This document shows, piece by piece, positions 59,047 to 64,000 of a stretch of DNA of 64,000 nt. Within the stretch, counting starts at the first letter, position 1. Every line of letters begins with the position of its first letter. Made by a program: the position numbers and the translations under genes. Source of the stretch: Sipunculus nudus (Eukaryota > Annelida > Sipuncula > Golfingiida > Sipunculidae); the NCBI GenBank assembly GCA_026874595.1, contig CM049317.1:42184401-42248400 (forward strand), in the 5' to 3' direction. The notes under the pieces are model-generated. The model was given only the letters and a program-made list of their open reading frames with translations, did no database searches and was not told where the DNA came from.

Positions 59047-61130
59047 ACAAGGGCCTACAGGCCTAATGCGAACCTGTGCAATTGGATATACACCAGGTAT
59101 AATGGTTCAATGCTGGACCATTACTTTTCAAGTAACATGTGTAACATGTATACATGAACAATGCAAGAACTAAACATTTTGAACAAGAAATAATTACACA
59201 AACATCACTGCTGAAATTCTGGCATTGGTGCACACAACACAAAAATGATTGAAGCTGGCACCACCAGTTTTATACAACGAAGCTATCAGAGATATATACA
59301 TATGCCCAATATCAGACTGATATGTCAAACCCCTCCTGAGAAATAAGCAGGGACATACACTGTGCAAAAATGATTGTAGGTGGTGCCACCAGTCTTGTAC
59401 ACAATATAGCTCCGATATGTATAAATATGCCTAATTTCAGGCGGATACATCAAATTCCTCCGTAGAAATGAGCAGGCACATACATTGTGCAAAAGTAATT
59501 GTAGGTGGTGACACCTGTCTTGTGAACAGGAAATCCATCAATAATGCATAGACAGGTCATAATATCAGGCCAATACATCAAACTTCCCTTGAGTTTGATG
59601 CACTGGGCTGACCAGGCTTAGGTGAGAAAGGCATTGAAAAGCAAGTTAACTGTGACAAATTGCAGGCTCAAGCAACTGCACTGAGTGAACTCTTGACCTG
59701 CACCTGGCTAGACTGAGTGAACTTTTGACCTTTACCTGGCTGCACTGAGTGAACTCTTGACCTGTGGCATAACCTGACACAGTTGGCAGTTTGCAAAAGC
59801 TATAAATAGATCCAGACTAACCTTTGCTGCCAAATCTGATACAGTGGGCAGTCTGACAAAACTGTAAATAGAATGCAGCTACTGAACTGAGTGAACTCTT
59901 GACTGTTGCCTAATCTGATACAGTTGCCAGTCTGCCAAAGTTTTAATTAGATCCAGGCTGACCTTTGGCCTGTTGCCAAATCTGAAATAGTTAGCAACCT
60001 GCCATGCTATTTAACCTGAAATCTAAATGTCTAGTGGCATAATGTAATAGATGCTGATAAACTGGTGCCAGGCTCAATGTAACTGCTTCACACAGCTAAC
60101 ATACATGGTAAAATGACCCAATTCAATCTCCCTAATTCAGCCAAAAAATCATTCATGTGGAACCATTAAAGACAATTATTATAAGAATTATTGTGGGAAT
60201 TATTCTTGTAGATACTAAACAAATTGGCTTCAGTGGTGTAAGTCAAAAAACATTTTGCAGGTTTATAACTCACATAAGAAGATACAGCAAACTTGCTAAG
60301 TTCAGCTTCCCGTAACTCAGCCAAAAAGCTCTGAACCAAAACCATTTAAATAAACTTGAATTATCAACATCTGAGGATAATTAATGTGAGAGATTTAAGA
60401 ATTTGGCCCAGTGGCTTTTGAGAAGAAGATCTTTGCAGCCACTGCGCAAAAATGGGTTGTAATGCCATATGACTAAATTCAGCTTCCCATCACTCAGTCA
60501 AAAGTCACTAAACAGAGACCATTTGAACAAACTTAAGAAAGCACTACCCTAGGAGCATTTCTGTGCAATATTAAACAATTTGGCTTTAGGCTTTCAGAGA
60601 AGAAGTTTTTTTAGCCTCTGTATGCTTCGGGCACCGTTGGCCCCCGTACAAAAAGAGCAATGCAGGTGGCGCCAAAAATACCTCAATTTCAGATATGACA
60701 CAAGTGACCAAAATTAACATAAAATTTGATGATGATAGCTCAAACCGTTTCTGAGACTGTAATTTTAGCATGCAAATGAGTTAGTTCAACTTCCTGTAAC
60801 TTGGTCAAAAGTCACCGAACTGGAACCATCTGAACAAACTTGAGAGAGATTGATCCAGGGAACATTTCTGTGAAATATTGGACAATTTGGCTGGAAAGTT
60901 TCAGAGAAGAAGATTTATAAGGTTTTAACGCTTTTTCTCTAGAAAATCGAAATCAATGCAGATACCCAATAATAAGCTCTAGGGCACCAAGTTTCACATG
61001 TGACAAATTCTTACATGTAATTTGGAGCTGCTAGATCCGAAGACTTCCAGCCATAGACAGCCAACCTATGATGGCAGATGGCGGACGGCCGTCGCGGCGC
61101 CATTGCATAAGCTCACAGGTTCGCTAAAAA
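59047..61130 (+). mobile_element. family C element, complete, 2.08 kb
   Basis: The left end is ACAAGGGCCTACAGGCCTAA then TGCGAACCTGTGC. The right end is GCTCACAGGTTCGCTAAAAA. GCGAACCTGTG and CACAGGTTCGC are exact inverses. Internal landmarks are tandem 'gagtgaactcttgacct' units (59680-59910) and the conserved right half from 60000. There is an imperfect GACGGCCGTCGCGGCGCC stretch near 61083-61101 before the end. No clear right-end hairpin was found, unlike A, B, D and E. This is the reference copy for reading the broken C element at 27197-40987. Confidence 0.83.
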
Positions 61131-61311
61131 TATAGACTGTAATGTATTATGGTAAGAGGGATTTAATATTTGTCAATCGATTTCTCACCAAATGAGAATG
61201 CTTGAGTTCAGTGTGCACCTTTGTGTTATTTATAGAGTGGCAAATACTAGTATACTGCTAAATATTATTTGTGATGTCAAAGGTGTACAAAGGTTCTTAC
61301 CAGGATTTTGA

Positions 61312-61312
<1 letters not shown>

Positions 61313-61366
<54 letters not shown>

Positions 61367-61371
61367 TATAT
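61313..61371. repeat. (TA)n microsatellite
   Basis: About 29 TA repeats with one C interruption near 61361. Confidence 0.97.
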
Positions 61372-61459
61372 CATTATATGATTATTTGACTTGTTTAAAT
61401 TTGTGAGTTTATTTATTTTTACTTAAATTATTTTACTTTACTGAGGGGTATGAGAAACT

Positions 61460-61652
61460 TTTCAGAAGATATGTAAGGCCTTACTTTATCTTGAAGATAT
61501 ATGGCTTTAGCCTGCAAGCTACTCGACAAGATGTTGTTTTTATCTAAATATTACTTGAAGATGTGGTTTGTATCTGCACATTACTTTATCTTCAAGATAT
61601 GTAGTCTTTATCTGCATGTAACTTTACCTTGAAGACATGTGGTTTTTCATAG
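61460..61652 (-). repeat. ~32-38-bp degenerate repeat that includes the exon's splice donor
   Basis: Read on the minus strand, the exon end AACCACATGTCTTCAAG plus GTAAAGTTACATGCAGAT is followed by diverged copies: ACTACATATCTTGAAG-ATAAAG, AACCACATCTTCAAG-TAATAT, CAACATCTTGTCGAG, CCATATATCTTCAAG-ATAAAGTAAGG. Spacing is 32-38 bp. Only the exon copy has GT at the donor position. Confidence 0.72.
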
Positions 61653-61714
61653 TCTAAGACCTGGATGCTGGGAGGGGGGCTGCTGGGTAACTCTGGCTCA
61701 CGGGTCTCCAACAT
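61628..61714 (-). CDS. CHN: chimaerin exon: linker leading into C1 domain
   Basis: An 87-bp exon, phase 0 at both ends. The acceptor is TTCTTTTTTCAG (complement ends at 61715) and the donor GTAAAG (complement 61622-61627). It encodes MLETREPELPSSPPPSIQ then VLDYEKPHVFK. YEK-H-FK matches the end of the variable linker before C1 in chimaerins, and its His is the first zinc ligand, 12 residues before the first Cys in exon 26263-26347. The proline-rich front is not conserved. It could be an internal exon following SH2 exons to the right. An ATG is its first codon, so use as an alternative first exon cannot be excluded, although the strong acceptor argues against it. Confidence 0.88.
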
Positions 61715-61737
61715 CTGAAAAAAGAACATCCATAACA

Positions 61738-62054
61738 TTAGCACAAAACCAAACATATGTTATATATCACCCCAAAAAAAAACAAACATCTGTTACAGAT
61801 CACTAACACATTACCAAACATTGGTAATATATGATCATCACAAAAATCAAACATCTGTCATATATCATCACCATATTACCAAACATCTGTAATATATCAT
61901 CACCACAAAACTGAACATCTGTCATATATCATCACCACAGAACCAAACATCTGTCACATATCATTACCAAAAAACCAAATATCTGTAATATATCATCACC
62001 ACAAAACCAAACATCTGTAATATATCATCACCTCAAAAATCAAACATCTGTAAT
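61738..62054 (-). repeat. ~32-bp minisatellite next to the splice acceptor
   Basis: About nine imperfect units of ACATCTGTAATATATCATCA plus CCACAAAACCAA. It ends where the LTR begins. On the gene's strand it lies just upstream of the acceptor, in the usual branch-point neighbourhood and beyond. Confidence 0.88.
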
Positions 62055-62826
62055 TGTTACAGGTGCCCTATTTTATTGTGTGTAGCAGTCTTGCATGAGT
62101 TTCTTTTATTGTGCGCAGGGGAGCTCCATGCGTTGTTGACATTTGGTTGGTGCCATGCGTAGCTCGTGTTGTAGGGGCCTCACCTAGCCGAATGTTGCAG
62201 GCTTGGTTTAATCCGCATTGGTTGAACACTGGCGTGTAGATAGAGAGCATTCTTGTTCTAGTATGTTCTTTGAGCGTGTTTATAATGTTAGATTCTTTAG
62301 ATTGTTCGAGAAGTGGAAGGTTCTCGGCTTGAGGTGAAAAGTTATATAAAGAGGCTGTGTTTTATAGCCGAGAGAGGTGAGAGAATATTCCAGCGGACAC
62401 AGAAGCGTGTGTGTCAGTTTGTGGGACCTATTCTGATAAGTGTGGCAATTATAGATTTTCTTCAGATTTTCTTCTGGATTTGTGATGAATCTTATTTGGT
62501 CTTCAGTTTACTTTCGGGATTGTTACAAGAGCTTTACATTGGACTGTTATTTTCTGAGAGAATTTGTGTGAACTGATCGTCCAGCTTATACATTTTAAAG
62601 GATTTACCGCTGTGAGTGGTGGTATCCAGGTATTGTGCACTTTGTTTATTTTACTTTGTGATTGTACTGATTTGTTGTTATCCTGCTGTTTTACTGTGTA
62701 ATTGTATTGATTTAGTGTATTGTAATGTTAGGGTTGTTTTAAGAATAAATTATAGTTATTTGTTCACAAAAAACCACTGACTTCTTTATTCATTCCCCTA
62801 GACATTTTACGCTGCCTAGTGTTACA
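62055..62826 (+). mobile_element. LTR of a Ty3/gypsy-type retrotransposon
   Basis: It begins TGTTACAGGTGCC and ends CCTAGTGTTACA (TG...CA). Inside are a TATA box (TATATAAA, 62343-62350) and a polyadenylation signal AATAAA at 62744-62749 followed by a T/G-rich stretch. A primer-binding site and gag follow on the same strand, so this is the 5' LTR. The second LTR is not in the window. An alternative end at about 62905 (TGTGACA) is possible; see the inverted repeat that follows. Confidence 0.78.
62343..62350 (+). promoter_or_regulatory. LTR TATA box
   Basis: TATATAAA about 400 bp before the AATAAA signal, in the expected order for U3-R of an LTR. Confidence 0.6.
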
Positions 62827-62905
62827 GAATCTGATTTTTTTATCTCCTTGACAAAATTTATGCTCATCATGCATACATGATCTTTTGATATTAGGTTCTG
62901 TGACA
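62819..62905. repeat. inverted repeat between LTR end and primer-binding site
   Basis: TGTTACAGAATC at 62820 and GGTTCTGTGACA near 62905 are inverse with two mismatches, separated by about 62 bp. A primer-binding site normally follows an LTR directly, so these roughly 80 bp are either an insertion into the LTR/PBS junction or the true LTR end. Confidence 0.55.
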
Positions 62906-62911
62906 TAAAAT

Positions 62912-62929
62912 TGTGGGCTCGTCCAGGAT
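62912..62929 (+). other. putative primer-binding site (tRNA-Pro type)
   Basis: TGTGGGCTCGTCCAGGAT differs at two of 18 positions from the tRNA-Pro-complementary site used by many retroelements. It lies between the LTR and gag on the + strand. Confidence 0.65.
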
Positions 62930-63074
62930 GGCTTAATAGTTGTGAAAATTTTTTAGGCCTTGACCTGGACACATTGTTTTATTATACATTGTTTACAAGA
63001 TTACATATTGTTTACAGTACATTGTTAACAGGATTTATCTCAGTGGTTTTTTATTATTGTTTAAACATCTTAAC

Positions 63075-63893
63075 ATGGCAGATTTCAAACCTGAGACATT
63101 TGTTGATGATCCTAACCCTGATCAACCTGAACAGTTGACAAAGGATCAGTTGTTGCGTTTGGGACAACACTTGGGGCTAAGTGTGAAAAAAGCTTTGAGA
63201 AAGCCTGATATCATTGCTAAAATCATGCAGGATCTGGTTGGCAAAGGTTTAATTTAAGAGAGAGTGAAGTGGAAACATAAAAAAATGACAGCCTTGCTAT
63301 GCAGTTGGAATTAAAAAAGTTAGAAATGCAACATGAGCTAGCATTGAAACAGTTAGAGAGGGAAGAACATCAAAGGTTGAAACAATTAGAATTAGAAAAA
63401 CAAAGAGAAGAGAGAGAAGAACATGAAAGGTTAGAAAGAGACAGACTAGAAAAAGAAAAAGAAATTGAGTTAAAATGACTAGAGTTAGGAAGACTTAAAC
63501 TAGAACATAGTCTACGTGCTGCCCCAATGCACAGTTTTGATGTTGCTAAACACATTAGACTTGTCCCACCTTTTCAAGAAAAAGAGGTTGATTTATATTT
63601 CTTACACTTTGAGAAGGTAGCTGAAAATTTAAAATGGCCTGAGGAAAATTGGACTATGCTGTTACAAAGTGTGTTGACTGGCAAGGCCAGAGAAATTATA
63701 CAGAGCTCTCAGTAGAAGCCGCTGCTGACTATGACCAGGTTAAACGGTTAATCGTGAAAGGTTATGAGTGAGTTCAGGAAGCTTACCACCAGAAATTCAG
63801 AAATTGGAAAAAGCACAAAGAACAGACCTATGTCGAATTTGCTAGGAAAAAAGAGCAGTTGTTTGATCGCTAGTGTAGTTCTAACAAGTGACC
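63075..63893 (+). pseudogene. Ty3/gypsy gag, decayed and truncated by a B insertion
   Basis: From ATG 63075 (MADFKPETF) an N-terminal region runs to a TAA near 63255. A frame change leads to a Lys/Glu/Leu-rich coiled coil (QLELKKLEMQHEL onward, 63299-63475) with an in-frame TGA. A capsid of the SCAN-like type follows (FDVAKHIRLVPPF, VDLYFLHFEKVAENLKWP, LLQSVLTGKA; 63535-63700). A small deletion near 63705 shifts frame, and the later part (DYDQVKRLIVKGYE, YVEFARKKEQLFDR) has two more stops. The reading frame is cut at 63894 by a B left end. It is a different gypsy lineage from the minus-strand remnant at 17-21 kb, with no knuckle reached here. Confidence 0.87.
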
Positions 63894-64000
63894 CATGGGT
63901 CATGACGCTCAGCTGACTGGGAAGAGATTCACAAAAGGAAATTTTATCACCAGAATGGTAGTATATACCCATTCAACTGAAGCATCAATCAGATTAACCA
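63894..64000 (+). mobile_element. family B element left end, runs off the window
   Basis: ACAAGTGACCCATGGGTCAT then GACGCTCAGCTGACTGGG, over 90% like the short-form B at 45023 across the whole 107 bp. Inserted into gag. Confidence 0.85.

Larger units (their letters stand above)
2151..61714 (-). other. CHN: chimaerin gene locus (partial, four exons seen)
   Basis: This is the span of a chimaerin-type Rac GAP gene read leftwards. Four exons join in phase: 61628-61714 (phase 0 to 0), 26263-26347 (0 to 1), 3112-3285 (1 to 1) and 2151-2228 (1 to 1). The spliced peptide runs from a linker into a complete C1 domain and then the start of RhoGAP, the domain order of chimaerins. Introns are 35,280, 22,977 and 883 bp, and the two large ones consist mostly of mobile elements. 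The SH2 exons (to the right) and the remaining RhoGAP exons (to the left) are outside the window. The family inactivates Rac downstream of diacylglycerol and tyrosine-kinase signals. Whether this is CHN1-like or CHN2-like cannot be told, and invertebrates may have a single gene. Confidence 0.9.

Overview
The window is eukaryotic. It is intron-rich, has no bacterial-style operons, and is probably from a bivalve mollusc or a close lophotrochozoan relative. That placement is an inference from the bulk of the DNA. Most of it is interspersed elements with tandem core repeats, ACGG-type microsatellites and subterminal hairpins, like the pearl-type / Helentron-associated elements known from bivalves.

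One host gene spans almost everything: a chimaerin (Rac GTPase-activating protein with SH2, C1 and RhoGAP domains) on the minus strand. Four exons are recognisable at 61628-61714, 26263-26347, 3112-3285 and 2151-2228. All have GT-AG borders and compatible phases. Together they give the linker, a complete C1 zinc-finger domain and the start of the RhoGAP domain with its arginine finger. The SH2 exons should lie beyond the right edge and the rest of RhoGAP beyond the left edge. Two introns are very large (about 35.3 and 23.0 kb).

The introns are filled with nested mobile DNA. I separate six families, A to F, of non-autonomous elements. In A-E (F is less certain) one end carries ACTAG or ACAAG, then a short hairpin, then a short motif that returns inverted at the opposite end. 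The middle is made of tandem core units, often bounded by the palindrome GGTGGCGCCACC. I call the ACTAG/ACAAG end 'left' and give strand + when it has the lower coordinate. In canonical Helitron terms that end may be the 3' end. No Rep/helicase gene is present.

Layout: 1-2.0 kb, ends of C and B elements and a Harbinger-like element. 2.1-3.3 kb, two chimaerin exons. 3.5-7.7 kb, a 34-bp satellite of about 123 copies that resembles the B left end. 7.7-16 kb, C and B copies. 17.0-21.3 kb, a decayed minus-strand Ty3/gypsy retrotransposon split by an A element. 21.7-24.7 kb, B copies. 24.7-26.1 kb, a 22-bp minisatellite. 26.3 kb, the C1 exon. 26.4-41.4 kb, one B element interrupted by a C element that is itself broken up by D (with F inside), A, E, A and a TIR transposon containing another B. 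41.4-55.7 kb, A and B copies nested in each other plus a TIR element with TA duplication. 55.9-61.1 kb, E, A and C copies. 61.6 kb, the chimaerin linker exon between two minisatellites. 62.1-63.9 kb, an LTR, primer-binding site and decayed gag of a second Ty3/gypsy element, cut by a B element at the right edge.
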